This document shows, piece after piece, positions 55,366 through 63,890 of a stretch of DNA of 64,000 bases; the stretch's first letter is position 1, and each line of letters starts with the position of its first letter. The notes beneath the pieces were generated by a model that saw nothing but the letters and a program-made list of their open reading frames with translations, was not told the origin of the DNA and made no database searches. The translations under genes and the position numbers were made by a program. Source of the stretch: Hyunsoonleella flava (GTDB taxonomy: Bacteria > Bacteroidota > Bacteroidia > Flavobacteriales > Flavobacteriaceae); NCBI RefSeq assembly GCF_004310325.1, contig NZ_SIRT01000010.1, positions 99,942-163,941 on the forward strand, given 5' to 3'.

Positions 55366-55847
55366 TCGAAAATTAAATGCTCCTTAGATTTTAACGCGCT
55401 CATATCAACATTATAGGCCATAGCTATTTGCGGAATCTTAAGAAGGTTATTTATTATTTGCTTTTCTTTACTATTACTAAATTCATTATCAATTTTTAAA
55501 AAGTAATTTACTTTACCATATTCTGGCACTAAATTATAGGTTCTAATTACTTTATGATGTGCATTGAATAATGATTGTTGCTCTATCTTAGATTCGGTTT
55601 CTATTTTACAAATGTTGGATACTAAATGCCATGTATCCAATTTGTTCTCATCTTCATATTCAAAAACTGAATATTCAGTTACCCCATTATTAAAATCTAA
55701 ATCCTTTGGTTTTCTTGTTAAGGTAATATCCAAATACTTATTCAAAAGATAGGCTAGCCTGTAATCTTCAATTGCACAATGAATGGCAATTAAAGTGCAA
55801 GACACATCCTCAAAAATATCGTCCAGAATAAGTTTGTGTACTGCCAT
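55362..55847 (-). CDS. IPExxxVDY family protein
   Basis: 161 residues. The family signature appears as VPEYGKVNYFLKID near residue 107 (V and N for I and D). Soluble, function unknown, specific to Bacteroidota and almost always just upstream of pyk as here, with overlapping stop and start. A likely -7 box (TATATTTA on the minus strand, 55868-55875) lies about 21 bp upstream. Confidence 0.85.
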   Translation of the reverse strand: MAVHKLILDDIFEDVSCTLIAIHCAIEDYRLAYLLNKYLDITLTRKPKDLDFNNGVTEYSVFEYEDENKLDTWHLVSNICKIETESKIEQQSLFNAHHKVIRTYNLVPEYGKVNYFLKIDNEFSNSKEKQIINNLLKIPQIAMAYNVDMSALKSKEHLIFD

Positions 55848-55961
55848 AACCTGACTTATTAGCGGTGTAAATATAGTGTTAAAAATACTTAGAAGTAAAA
55901 GGATTTACCATTTCTTAACGCCAAAAACCTACTAAAACGTTGTAGTTGTTGCGTCTTTTTG

Positions 55962-56702
55962 CTAAATCATTTTAGACATCTTACTTTGAAACGCAAAAAA
56001 AGCACGTTTTGATGCCTTTTCCTCGGCTTTTTTCTTTGAAGTTGCCCTTGCCTTGGCTATAATTTTATCATCAATAGATAATTTTACAGAAAAATGCCTT
56101 ACATCGTCATTCCCCGTGTCCTCGTATACATTGTAATTGAAAATTTTCTTTTCTTTCTGACACCATTCTATCAAAAGGCTTTTATAGCTTATAACTTTGC
56201 CTTCTAAATTTTCAATATCAACATGCGGTGTAATTACTCTTTTGTAGATAAATTTTTCACAGTATTTATAGCCTCTATCCAAAAAAATTGCCCCCACCAA
56301 TGCCTCAAACAGGTTACCATGAATGTTATCTCCAAATTGGCCAGCTGGTATCTTGCTTTCTACAAGATCAATTAAATTAAGTTCTCTACCTAATTCGTTT
56401 AAATGCTCCCTACTTACTACCTTGGAGCGCATCTTTGTAAGATAGCCTTCATCTCCACTAGGGACTTCTTGAAATAAATGTGAGGCGATTACGGCACTTA
56501 ACATGGCATCGCCTAAAAACTCCAATCTTTCGTAATTGATAGCGTTTCCTTTACTATCCTTTATATTCATGGAACGGTGTGTAAATGCCTTTTTGAAAAC
56601 ATCAATATTCTTGGGTTTATAGCCTAAAATTTGATGTAACTGCATAAAAAAATTCCCGTCTTGTTTAGAACGGGAATTTAGTATGTTACGAATGAAAGCC
56701 AT
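55962..56702 (-). CDS. rnc: Ribonuclease III
   Basis: 246 residues. Catalytic signature ERLEFLGDAML (Glu59-, Asp65) and the second acidic cluster in NLFEALVGAIFLDRG. A double-stranded RNA-binding domain fills the last ~70 residues (SYKSLLIEWCQKEKKIFNYN, KKAEEKASKRAFFAF). Processes rRNA and structured RNAs. Lies 7 bp downstream of fabF in the acpP-fabF-rnc operon. Confidence 0.95.
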   Translation of the reverse strand: MAFIRNILNSRSKQDGNFFMQLHQILGYKPKNIDVFKKAFTHRSMNIKDSKGNAINYERLEFLGDAMLSAVIASHLFQEVPSGDEGYLTKMRSKVVSREHLNELGRELNLIDLVESKIPAGQFGDNIHGNLFEALVGAIFLDRGYKYCEKFIYKRVITPHVDIENLEGKVISYKSLLIEWCQKEKKIFNYNVYEDTGNDDVRHFSVKLSIDDKIIAKARATSKKKAEEKASKRAFFAFQSKMSKMI

Positions 56703-56709
56703 TCGGGAC

Positions 56710-57960
56710 TTAATCTATTTTCTTGAATAATACACAAGCGTTGTGTCCGCCAAATCCGAAGGTATTACTCATTGCAACTTTAACATCTCTTTTTTGAGCC
56801 TTGTTAAGGGTTAAATTTAATTCTGGATCAATGTTTTCATCAACTGTGGTGTGATTAATCGTTGGAGGTACGATACCATTTTCTATAGCAAGTATGCTTG
56901 AAATGGCCTCAATAGCCCCAGCGGCACCCAATAAGTGACCCGTCATTGATTTTGTAGAATTAATATTTATGTTCTTAGCGTGATCTCCAAATACTTTGGA
57001 AATTGCTTTTAACTCAGCTACATCGCCTAATGGTGTTGAAGTACCATGTGTGTTTATATGATCTACATCCTCAGGATTTAATCCTGCGTTTTCTAAACAG
57101 TTTTTCATAACTTCAACTACACCAACGCCTTCTGGATGCGGTGCCGTCATATGATGCGCATCTGAAGATAATCCACCTCCAGCTACTTCAGCATATATTT
57201 TTGCACCTCTTGCCTTGGCATGCTCATATTCTTCTAGAATAAGTGCTCCCGCACCTTCGCCTAAAACAAAACCATCCCTTGTTCCGTCAAACGGACGAGA
57301 GGCTGTTTCTGGACTTTCGTTTCTAGTAGATAGTGCATGCATTGCATTAAAACCACCCATACCGGCAATGGTTACAGCCGCTTCACTTCCTCCAGTAACC
57401 ACTACATCACAATGTCCTAAACGAATCATGTTTAGAGCATCAAACATAGCATTAGCAGAAGACGCACAAGCCGAAACTGTGGTATAATTAGGCCCCATAA
57501 AACCATATTTTATGGAGATGTTTGCAGGTGCTATATCTGCAATCATTTTTGGAATAAAGAACGGGTTAAACCTAGGAGTACCATCGCCATCAGCAAAGTT
57601 TAATACTTCTTGCTGAAATGTCTCAAGTCCGCCAATACCTGCACCCCATATCACACCAACACGCAATTTGTTAAGCTCGTCTGTATTAAGATTTGCATCT
57701 GCAATAGCTTCATCTGAAGCTACCATAGCATATTGCGCAAACTTATCCATTTTACGAGCCTCTTTTCTGTCAAGAAAATCGGTTGCATTAAAGTTTTTAA
57801 GTTCGCAAGCAAACTTAGTTTTAAACTTTTCAGTGTCAAAATATGTAATAGGCGCAGCACCACTTTTACCATCCACTAAGCCATCCCAATATTCATCTTT
57901 GGTATTGCCAATAGGGGTTAAAGCTCCTAGTCCTGTAACTACAACGCGCTTTATTTCCAT
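56710..57960 (-). CDS. fabF: 3-oxoacyl-ACP synthase II
   Basis: 416 residues; extends acyl-ACP with malonyl-ACP. Catalytic Cys in SACASSANAM, His in NTHGTSTPLGD and His in KSMTGHLLGAAG. Follows acpP by 12 bp. Confidence 0.96.
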   Translation of the reverse strand: MEIKRVVVTGLGALTPIGNTKDEYWDGLVDGKSGAAPITYFDTEKFKTKFACELKNFNATDFLDRKEARKMDKFAQYAMVASDEAIADANLNTDELNKLRVGVIWGAGIGGLETFQQEVLNFADGDGTPRFNPFFIPKMIADIAPANISIKYGFMGPNYTTVSACASSANAMFDALNMIRLGHCDVVVTGGSEAAVTIAGMGGFNAMHALSTRNESPETASRPFDGTRDGFVLGEGAGALILEEYEHAKARGAKIYAEVAGGGLSSDAHHMTAPHPEGVGVVEVMKNCLENAGLNPEDVDHINTHGTSTPLGDVAELKAISKVFGDHAKNININSTKSMTGHLLGAAGAIEAISSILAIENGIVPPTINHTTVDENIDPELNLTLNKAQKRDVKVAMSNTFGFGGHNACVLFKKID

Positions 57961-57972
57961 AAAATGTTTTGC

Positions 57973-58206
57973 TTATTTTGCTTCTTCTATATAAGAGATA
58001 GCTTGACCAACAGTAGCAATGTTCTCAGCTTGGTCGTCTGGTATTTGAATATCGAATTCTTTTTCGAATTCCATAATTAATTCTACAGTGTCTAAAGAGT
58101 CCGCTCCTAGATCGTTAGTGAAGCTTGCTTCTGCAACTACTTCATTTTCGTCTACACCTAACTTATCTACGATAATTGCTTTTACTCTTGATGCAATGTC
58201 TGACAT
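57973..58206 (-). CDS. acpP: Acyl carrier protein
   Basis: 77 residues, acidic; phosphopantetheine attachment at Ser37 in [12 protein letters not shown]. Leads the acpP-fabF-rnc operon from a well-formed promoter. Confidence 0.97.
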   Translation of the reverse strand: MSDIASRVKAIIVDKLGVDENEVVAEASFTNDLGADSLDTVELIMEFEKEFDIQIPDDQAENIATVGQAISYIEEAK

Positions 58207-58238
58207 AATCTTTTAATTTTAAAGGTTTAATTAGTTGG

Positions 58239-58267
58239 CAAAAATAAAAAACTTTATTGTAATACAA
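58239..58267 (-). promoter_or_regulatory. acpP operon promoter
   Basis: On the minus strand: TTG (58267-58265), 18-base spacer, TATTTTTG (58246-58239), a full match to the Bacteroidota TTTG/TAnnTTTG pattern. It is about 32 bp before the acpP ATG. Confidence 0.7.
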
Positions 58268-58389
58268 TATTTTGCTAAAAAAATGTGATTGTAATTTACA
58301 AAAAATTACATTCAAGTATTTACTTTTACCTTCTAATTGTTAATATTTATTCTTTTTGTTCGAATAATCTTAACACTACAGTCTGTAAA

Positions 58390-58953
58390 ATGAAACGTAT
58401 CGTAATTTTTGCGTCCGGAAGTGGTACTAATGCTGAAAATTTAATCAGGTTTTTTCACAACAGCGATAATGCATCTGTTATTCAAGTGTTGAGTAACAAT
58501 CCCCATGCCAAAGTTTTAGAACGGTCTAAAAAACTGAAAGTTAGTGCATTATCCTTCAATAGAATTGCATTTACTAAAACCGATGATGTACTTAATATTT
58601 TAAAAGCGTCTCAACCAGATTTGATTGTTTTGGCTGGTTTTTTATGGAAATTTCCCGAATTTATTTTAAATGAATTTCCTAATAAGATTATCAATGTACA
58701 TCCTGCATTGTTACCTAATTATGGAGGAAAAGGCATGTATGGCATGCACGTTCATGAAGCCATTGTAGCAAATAATGAAACAAAAACAGGTATTACTATA
58801 CATTATGTAAATGAAAATTATGATGAAGGCGCTACTATTTTTCAAGCGGAATGTGATGTTTTAAAAACAGATACTGCTGAGGATGTTGCTGCTAAAATTC
58901 ATGAATTGGAGATGGAACATTTTCCTAAGGTTGTAAATGAATTATTAAAATAA
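58390..58953 (+). CDS. purN: Phosphoribosylglycinamide formyltransferase
   Basis: 187 residues from ATG 58390, chosen because the preceding 35 in-frame residues lie upstream of the family's N-terminus (MKRIVIFASGSGTN). Transfers formyl from 10-formyl-THF in purine synthesis. Active-site motifs: VHPALLPNYGGKGMYG and GITIHYVNENYDEGATI. Divergent from acpP. Confidence 0.94.
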   Translation: MKRIVIFASGSGTNAENLIRFFHNSDNASVIQVLSNNPHAKVLERSKKLKVSALSFNRIAFTKTDDVLNILKASQPDLIVLAGFLWKFPEFILNEFPNKIINVHPALLPNYGGKGMYGMHVHEAIVANNETKTGITIHYVNENYDEGATIFQAECDVLKTDTAEDVAAKIHELEMEHFPKVVNELLK

Positions 58954-58956
58954 AAA

Positions 58957-59032
58957 TGTCATTCAGAGCGAAGCGAAGAATCTCAACACTCAAATTTGAA
59001 GATTCTTCGGTCGTTCCTCCCTCTGAATGACA
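58957..59032. repeat. Large imperfect hairpin (MITE- or REP-like) between purN and RNase H genes
   Basis: TGTCATTCAGAG (58957-58968) pairs with CTCTGAATGACA (59021-59032), and inside it GAAGAATCT pairs with AGATTCTTC. The element starts 4 bp after the purN stop codon (58951-58953) and is followed by a second hairpin, ATCCTGAA/TTCAGGAT at 59045-59065, ending in ATGACA. Confidence 0.75.
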
Positions 59033-59071
59033 AATCATAATGAGATCCTGAAACAAGTTCAGGATGACAAA

Positions 59072-59713
59072 ATGAGTAAAAAAAAGAAAAAATATTACAC
59101 CGTTTGGAAAGGACATCACACTGGTGTTTTTGAATCTTGGGAGGATTGCAAGGCGCAAATCACCAATTTTGAAGGTGCGATATACAAATCCTTTTCAACT
59201 TTTGATGCCGCAAAAAAAGCTTTAAAAGGGAATTATAAAGATTACATTGGAAAAACCTCAAAATTTAAAAGTGAACTTTCTGAGGAACAACTTAAAAAAA
59301 TAGGAAAGCCCAATTATAACTCTATTTCAGTAGATGCAGCCTCTTCTGGTAACCCAGGAAAAATGGAATATCGTGGCGTGGATACCAAAACCAAAAAGCA
59401 GTTATTTTTTCAAGGACCTTTTGAGGAAGGCACCAATAATATCGGTGAGTTTTTGGCTATTGTTCATGGATTGGCATTTCTAAAGAAAAAGAAAAGCAAT
59501 CGCATCATTTATACCGATTCTAGAACTGCCATTAGCTGGATAAAAAAGAAAAAGTGCAACACAAAGTTAGAGCGCAATACTAAAAACAAAGCCCTTTTTG
59601 AATTGGTAGATCGTGCTGTGGATTGGTTAAAAAACAATACTTACAACACTGTAATTGTAAAATGGGAAACCAAAGCTTGGGGAGAAATTCCTGCTGATTT
59701 TGGGAGAAAATAG
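59072..59713 (+). CDS. Ribonuclease HI with N-terminal viroplasmin (RNase H-binding) domain
   Basis: 213 residues from ATG 59072; an in-frame ATG at 59027 lies within the repeats and would add 15 repeat-encoded residues. N-terminal viroplasmin/Caulimo_VI domain (YYTVWKGHHTGVFESWEDCK, SFSTFDAAKKAL). The RNase H domain has Asp in ISVDAASSGNPG, Glu in NNIGEFLAIV and Asp in YTDSRTAISW. Degrades RNA of RNA-DNA hybrids. Confidence 0.92.
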   Translation: MSKKKKKYYTVWKGHHTGVFESWEDCKAQITNFEGAIYKSFSTFDAAKKALKGNYKDYIGKTSKFKSELSEEQLKKIGKPNYNSISVDAASSGNPGKMEYRGVDTKTKKQLFFQGPFEEGTNNIGEFLAIVHGLAFLKKKKSNRIIYTDSRTAISWIKKKKCNTKLERNTKNKALFELVDRAVDWLKNNTYNTVIVKWETKAWGEIPADFGRK

Positions 59714-59772
59714 ATTTGAAAATAGCACTTCTTCACGCTAAAAAATAATCATCAATTTAGTATTAAAAGCGT

Positions 59773-59780
59773 TATATTTG
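59773..59780 (+). promoter_or_regulatory. -7 box for the PfkB kinase gene
   Basis: TATATTTG, 23 bases before the ATG at 59804; matches TAnnTTTG. Confidence 0.55.
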
Positions 59781-59803
59781 CAGAAAATTCAGGACTCTTT
59801 TTT

Positions 59804-60730
59804 ATGAGCAAATTAGTAATTGTTGGTACTGTGGCTTTTGATGCTATTGAAACGCCGTTTGGTAAAACCGACAAAATTTTAGGTGGCGCCGCTACTTTTA
59901 TTGGTCTTTCAGCTTCTCATTTTAATGTTGATGCCACTTTAGTCTCTGTTGTAGGAGGCGATTTCCCGCAAAAGTATTTGGATTTATTAGCTAGTAAAAA
60001 TCTTGACACCTCTGGTATTGAAATTGTAAAAGATGGCAAGACATTTTTCTGGAGCGGTAGGTATCATAATGATATGAACTCAAGAGATACTTTGATTACA
60101 GAGCTGAATACCCTAGCAGATTTCAATCCCGTAGTGCCAAAAGATTATACTGATGCTGATGTAGTAATGTTAGGAAATTTACATCCGCTTGTCCAAAGCA
60201 GTGTTTTAGATCAGATGACGGAAACACCTAAACTGGTCATTTTGGATACCATGAATTTTTGGATGGATTGTGCTTTAGAAGATTTGCTAAGCGTTATAAA
60301 ACGTATTGACGTTATCACAATAAATGATGAAGAAGCGCGACAGTTAACAGGCGAGTACTCGTTAGTAGTAGCAGCACGAAAGATTCATGAGATGGGTCCA
60401 AAATATGTGGTAATAAAAAAAGGAGAACATGGTGCGTTACTGTTTCATGATGATAATGTGTTTTATGCACCAGCCTTACCGTTAGAAGAAGTTTTTGATC
60501 CTACAGGAGCTGGAGACACCTTCGCTGGAGGATTTGCAGGATACTTAGCAAAGACGGAAGATGTTTCATTTGAAAACATGAAAAATGCGGTAATTTATGG
60601 CTCTACTTTGGCTTCGTTTTGTGTTGAAAAATTTGGTACTGAGCGTATGCAAAACCTATCAAGAGCAGAAGTAGAAAAGCGTTTATTGCAGTTTAAACAA
60701 CTAACGCAGTTTGAAATAGAATTAACCTAA
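59804..60730 (+). CDS. PfkB family sugar or nucleoside kinase
   Basis: 308 residues. PfkB signatures: LGGAATFIGLSASHFNVDAT at the N-terminus and DPTGAGDTFAGGFAGYLA (residues 232-249, catalytic Asp238). The substrate cannot be read from sequence; position upstream of a purine gene is compatible with ribose or nucleoside use. Followed by a terminator. Confidence 0.9.
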   Translation: MSKLVIVGTVAFDAIETPFGKTDKILGGAATFIGLSASHFNVDATLVSVVGGDFPQKYLDLLASKNLDTSGIEIVKDGKTFFWSGRYHNDMNSRDTLITELNTLADFNPVVPKDYTDADVVMLGNLHPLVQSSVLDQMTETPKLVILDTMNFWMDCALEDLLSVIKRIDVITINDEEARQLTGEYSLVVAARKIHEMGPKYVVIKKGEHGALLFHDDNVFYAPALPLEEVFDPTGAGDTFAGGFAGYLAKTEDVSFENMKNAVIYGSTLASFCVEKFGTERMQNLSRAEVEKRLLQFKQLTQFEIELT

Positions 60731-60735
60731 ACCAT

Positions 60736-60760
60736 CGCACTCTAAACGAGTGCGTTTTTA
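60736..60760 (+). terminator. Rho-independent terminator after the PfkB gene
   Basis: CGCACTC-taaac-GAGTGCG followed by TTTTTATTTT, starting 5 bp after the stop. Confidence 0.85.
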
Positions 60761-60806
60761 TTTTACATAAGTATCATTCCGCGAAAGCGAGAAAACAACA
60801 ATTATA

Positions 60807-62705
60807 ATGAGTGACGCTATTAAACATGAATGTGGAATCGCAGTTATCAGGCTTTTAAAACCTCTAGAATACTATAAGGAAAAGTACGGCACCGCTTTTT
60901 ATGGTGTAAATAAAATGTATCTGATGATGGAAAAGCAGCACAATCGTGGTCAAGATGGTGCTGGTTTTGCAAGTATTAAGCTAGATGTTGATCCTGGACA
61001 GCGCTATATAAGCAGAGTACGTTCAGTAGCGCAACAACCCATTCAAGATGTTTTTGATCAGATAAATGACCGCATTAACACAGCGTTTAAAGAAAATCCT
61101 GAGTATAACGATAGCGTAGCATTACAAAAAAGAAACATCCCGTACATAGGCGAGTTGCTTTTGGGGCATGTGCGTTACGGTACTTTTGGAAAGAATAGTG
61201 TAGAAAGTGTACATCCTTTTTTAAGACAGAATAACTGGATGCATCGTAATCTTATCATGGCAGGTAACTTTAACATGACCAATGTTAAGGAGCTTTTTCA
61301 AAATTTAATTGAGTTAGGCCAGCATCCAAAAGAATATACCGATACCATTACTGTAATGGAAAAAATTGGTCATTTTCTGGATGACGCAGTGAGTAAGATA
61401 TATAAAGACTTAAAAAAAGAAGGGTATAATAAACAACAAGCTTCTCCTTTAATTGCAGAACGTTTAAAAGTATCTAAAATCCTAAAACGTGCTGCCAAAA
61501 ACTGGGATGGCGGTTATGCCATGGCAGGATTAATTGGTCATGGAGATTCTTTTGTACTTCGCGACCCAGCAGGTATCAGACCGTGTTATTATTATAGTGA
61601 TGATGAAGTAATTGTTGTTGCTTCTGAACGTCCTGTAATTCAAACTGTATTTGATGTGAAGTTTGAGGATGTGAACGAATTGCCTCCCGGGCATGCCATC
61701 ATCACAAAAAAATCTGGTGATTTTGCAATCAAACAAATTTTAGAACCTTTAGAACGAAAAGCATGTTCTTTTGAACGTATCTACTTCTCTAGAGGTAGTG
61801 ATGCCGAAATTTACCAGGAACGTAAAATGTTGGGCAAATTACTAATGCCAAAAGTTTTAGAAGCGATTGATAATGATTTGAAGAATTCAGTATTCTCATA
61901 TATACCAAATACTGCGGAAACGTCCTTCTACGGGATGGTTGAAACTGCAGAATCTGAACTTAACAAAACAAAAACGTCATACATATTAAAGGGGCAACGT
62001 AATATTTCAGCAGAAAAGGTTACGGAGATTCTTTCTGAAAGAATTCGTGTCGAAAAAATTGCCATTAAGGATGTTAAGCTAAGAACCTTTATTACTGAGG
62101 ATAGCAGTCGTGACGATTTGGTGGCGCACGTTTATGATATTACTTACGGTGTAATTAAACCGAATGACAATTTGGTAATTATTGACGACAGTATTGTACG
62201 AGGCACTACGCTTAAAAAGAGTATCCTTAAAATGCTGGACCGTTTAGATCCAAAGCGTATAGTGGTGGTATCTTCGGCTCCACAGATACGCTATCCAGAT
62301 TGTTATGGTATAGACATGGCAAGACTAGAAGATTTAGTAGCCTTTAGGGCTGCATTGGCGTTGTTAAAGGACCATGGCAAATACCATATAGTAGAAGAGG
62401 TATATGCTAAGTGTAAATCTCAAGAGAATTTTGAAGATAAAAATGTGCAGAATTATGTAAAAGAAATCTATGATCCTTTTACAGATGACGATATCTCTTT
62501 AAAAATCTCGGAGCTGCTAAGTGATACGTCAATTAAAGCAGAAGTAAAGATTCTTTTCCAGCCTGTTGAGAACCTCCACAAGGCGTGTCCGCATAACTTG
62601 GGCGACTGGTATTTTACGGGGAATTATCCAACCGATGGAGGGAATAGAGTGGTAAATAGGGCCTTCATTAATTTTTACGAAGGCAATAAAGAAAGGGCTT
62701 ATTAA
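60807..62705 (+). CDS. Amidophosphoribosyltransferase-like protein, long Bacteroidota form
   Basis: 632 residues against about 470-510 for classical PurF. N-terminal nucleophile Cys9 (HECGIAVI) implies cleavage of an 8-residue propeptide. Glutaminase motifs RGQDGAG and GHVRYGTFG, and the PRPP-binding loop VIIDDSIVRGTTLKKS are present. Extra material lies between residues of about 55-105 and 350-440 (NTAETSFYGMVETAESELNK). Probably makes phosphoribosylamine from PRPP and glutamine, but it may be a paralogue of a second, standard PurF elsewhere in the genome. A REP-like TTCCGCgaaaGCGAGAA stands just before the start (60777-60793). Confidence 0.85.
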   Translation: MSDAIKHECGIAVIRLLKPLEYYKEKYGTAFYGVNKMYLMMEKQHNRGQDGAGFASIKLDVDPGQRYISRVRSVAQQPIQDVFDQINDRINTAFKENPEYNDSVALQKRNIPYIGELLLGHVRYGTFGKNSVESVHPFLRQNNWMHRNLIMAGNFNMTNVKELFQNLIELGQHPKEYTDTITVMEKIGHFLDDAVSKIYKDLKKEGYNKQQASPLIAERLKVSKILKRAAKNWDGGYAMAGLIGHGDSFVLRDPAGIRPCYYYSDDEVIVVASERPVIQTVFDVKFEDVNELPPGHAIITKKSGDFAIKQILEPLERKACSFERIYFSRGSDAEIYQERKMLGKLLMPKVLEAIDNDLKNSVFSYIPNTAETSFYGMVETAESELNKTKTSYILKGQRNISAEKVTEILSERIRVEKIAIKDVKLRTFITEDSSRDDLVAHVYDITYGVIKPNDNLVIIDDSIVRGTTLKKSILKMLDRLDPKRIVVVSSAPQIRYPDCYGIDMARLEDLVAFRAALALLKDHGKYHIVEEVYAKCKSQENFEDKNVQNYVKEIYDPFTDDDISLKISELLSDTSIKAEVKILFQPVENLHKACPHNLGDWYFTGNYPTDGGNRVVNRAFINFYEGNKERAY

Positions 62706-62817
62706 TTATCATATTAATAGTTTTTTTACGGTTAAACCGTAAAAGATGTATTTTGTCTGATAAATGCGCAATTCATCTAATAAATATTCTGATTATCCGA
62801 AATAGATATAAATTGGT

Positions 62818-62893
62818 CTCACCATAACATAAGTAGGTTAAGTTCATGGTAGATTTGGGGCAAAAAAAGGTGAACAACTGTTCGCCTTTTTTT
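62818..62893 (+). ncRNA. Candidate small RNA, copy 1 (two hairpins, intrinsic terminator)
   Basis: CTCACCATAACATAAGTAGG opens the copy. The first hairpin is ACCAT/ATGGT, then a single-stranded GATTTGGGGCAAAAA, then the terminator AGGTGAAC-aact-GTTCGCCT with seven Ts. A weaker promoter-like TATAAATTGG lies just before. The first ~50 bases differ from copy 2 by one base. Confidence 0.6.
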
Positions 62894-63051
62894 ATGCGTT
62901 CTTGTTAACAAATGATAAGAATTAAAACGTAGTGATAAATCCCTAGTTCTTTTTAAACAGTACCGTTCATCCCTTTTTATATACCGTATTTCCTTTAAGC
63001 CAATATATAAGCAGTTCAGCCAAAATATTTTCGCATGCTTTGGCATCAATA

Positions 63052-63059
63052 TATATTTG
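63052..63059 (+). promoter_or_regulatory. -7 box of small RNA copy 2
   Basis: TATATTTG, exact TAnnTTTG match, directly followed by ACTCACC, the start of the conserved unit. Confidence 0.6.
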
Positions 63060-63060
63060 A

Positions 63061-63134
63061 CTCACCATAACATAAGTAGGTTAAGTTTATGGTAGATTTG
63101 GGGCAAAAAGGTGAACTTTCTAGTTCACCTTTTT
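63061..63134 (+). ncRNA. Candidate small RNA, copy 2
   Basis: Same unit as 62818-62893. First hairpin ACCATAA/TTATGGT is perfect here. Terminator AGGTGAAC-tttcta-GTTCACCT is a perfect 8-bp stem with a different loop, followed by five Ts. The pair of changes (T-G pair in copy 1, T-A here) keeps the stem. Confidence 0.65.
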
Positions 63135-63307
63135 CATTTTATATATTCTCATAAATTATGAGATCTTCATATTATTTCTTTATCATAAAAAATTATCTTT
63201 ACGAGGTAACAGAGACAAAAAACTTTCTATATCCTGATATATTTACGGGATATCAGTTACAAAAGTTACTAGATAACGTGTTGTGCATAATTTAACCAAA
63301 CCGCAAA

Positions 63308-63757
63308 ATGCCATTTCCACTAGACGAAAAATATATAGAAGAAACTGAATCAGAATTGAATGTGAAATTCCCATCTGAATTTAAAAACCGAATGATAAAA
63401 TCAAATGGTGGAGAACTATTGGTTTCGGATGAGTTTGAGTTTGAACTGTACCCATTTTTCGATAAATCTGACCGAAAAAGAATAAGTCGAACTTGTAATC
63501 ACATCGGACTTGAAACAAAAAATGCTCGTGAATGGGATGGATTTCCTGAAAATGGAATCGCAATTGGAGCAGACGGATTTGGGAATCAACTAATCCTGAC
63601 CCACATCGGAAATGGAAACTTAACTGACGAATTATATTTCTGGAATCACGAAACGAGAGAAATGGAAAAAATAGCTGAGTCTATTAATAAACTTTACATT
63701 GAAAAAAGCTCTTTTTGGAACAGAATAAAATCGAAATTTAATGGATTACAAACTTAA
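63308..63757 (+). CDS. SMI1/KNR4 (SUKH) family protein
   Basis: 149 residues. SUKH fold signatures: EKYIEETESELNVKFPSEFK at the N-terminus, MIKSNGGELL, GIAIGADGFGNQLILTHIG and LYFWNHETREMEKIAESI. SUKH proteins are often immunity proteins of contact-dependent or polymorphic toxins. It stands alone with no toxin beside it, flanked on the right after 3 bp by an attC-like repeat, so it looks like a mobile cassette gene. Confidence 0.9.
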   Translation: MPFPLDEKYIEETESELNVKFPSEFKNRMIKSNGGELLVSDEFEFELYPFFDKSDRKRISRTCNHIGLETKNAREWDGFPENGIAIGADGFGNQLILTHIGNGNLTDELYFWNHETREMEKIAESINKLYIEKSSFWNRIKSKFNGLQT

Positions 63758-63760
63758 GAT

Positions 63761-63886
63761 GTATAACCGCAATTACGGCAGATTCGACTACGTCCGAATC
63801 CACTAGGAATTGCTAACGTCTGTGCTAAACCGAAAATTAATGCTAATTTAACCTTAACTGACGGTTATACCAGACCGTTGGTAACA
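63761..63886 (+). repeat. attC-like structured repeat, copy 2
   Basis: Starts GTATAACCG (63761-63769) and closes with CGGTTATAC (63862-63870). Same internal GGATTCG-type dyad and AATTG/CAATT arm as the copy at 43330-43453. Ends ACCGTTGGTAAC, after which an IS3-type terminal repeat begins at 63891. Confidence 0.7.
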
Positions 63887-63890
63887 AGCT

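Larger units (their letters stand above)
62706..63307. other. 602-bp gene-free spacer with two small RNA genes
   Basis: From left: a TTTTACGG/CCGTAAAA dyad (62724-62744), the first small-RNA copy (62818-62893), an A/T-rich stretch, a TATATTTG promoter box (63052-63059), the second copy (63061-63134), a CTGATAT-N9-ATATCAG dyad (about 63233-63256) and AACGTGTTGTGCATAAT (63274-63290), which may be the left junction of the next cassette. Confidence 0.6.

Noticed and set aside
60807..62705. GlmS or asparagine synthetase as identity of the class II amidotransferase
   Set aside because: The PRPP-binding loop VIIDDSIVRGTT identifies a phosphoribosyltransferase partner domain rather than a SIS or synthetase domain.
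62819..63049. Minus-strand frame across the small-RNA region
   Set aside because: Covers only one of the two RNA copies and its terminator; arises from repeat and hairpin sequence and has no protein-like composition.
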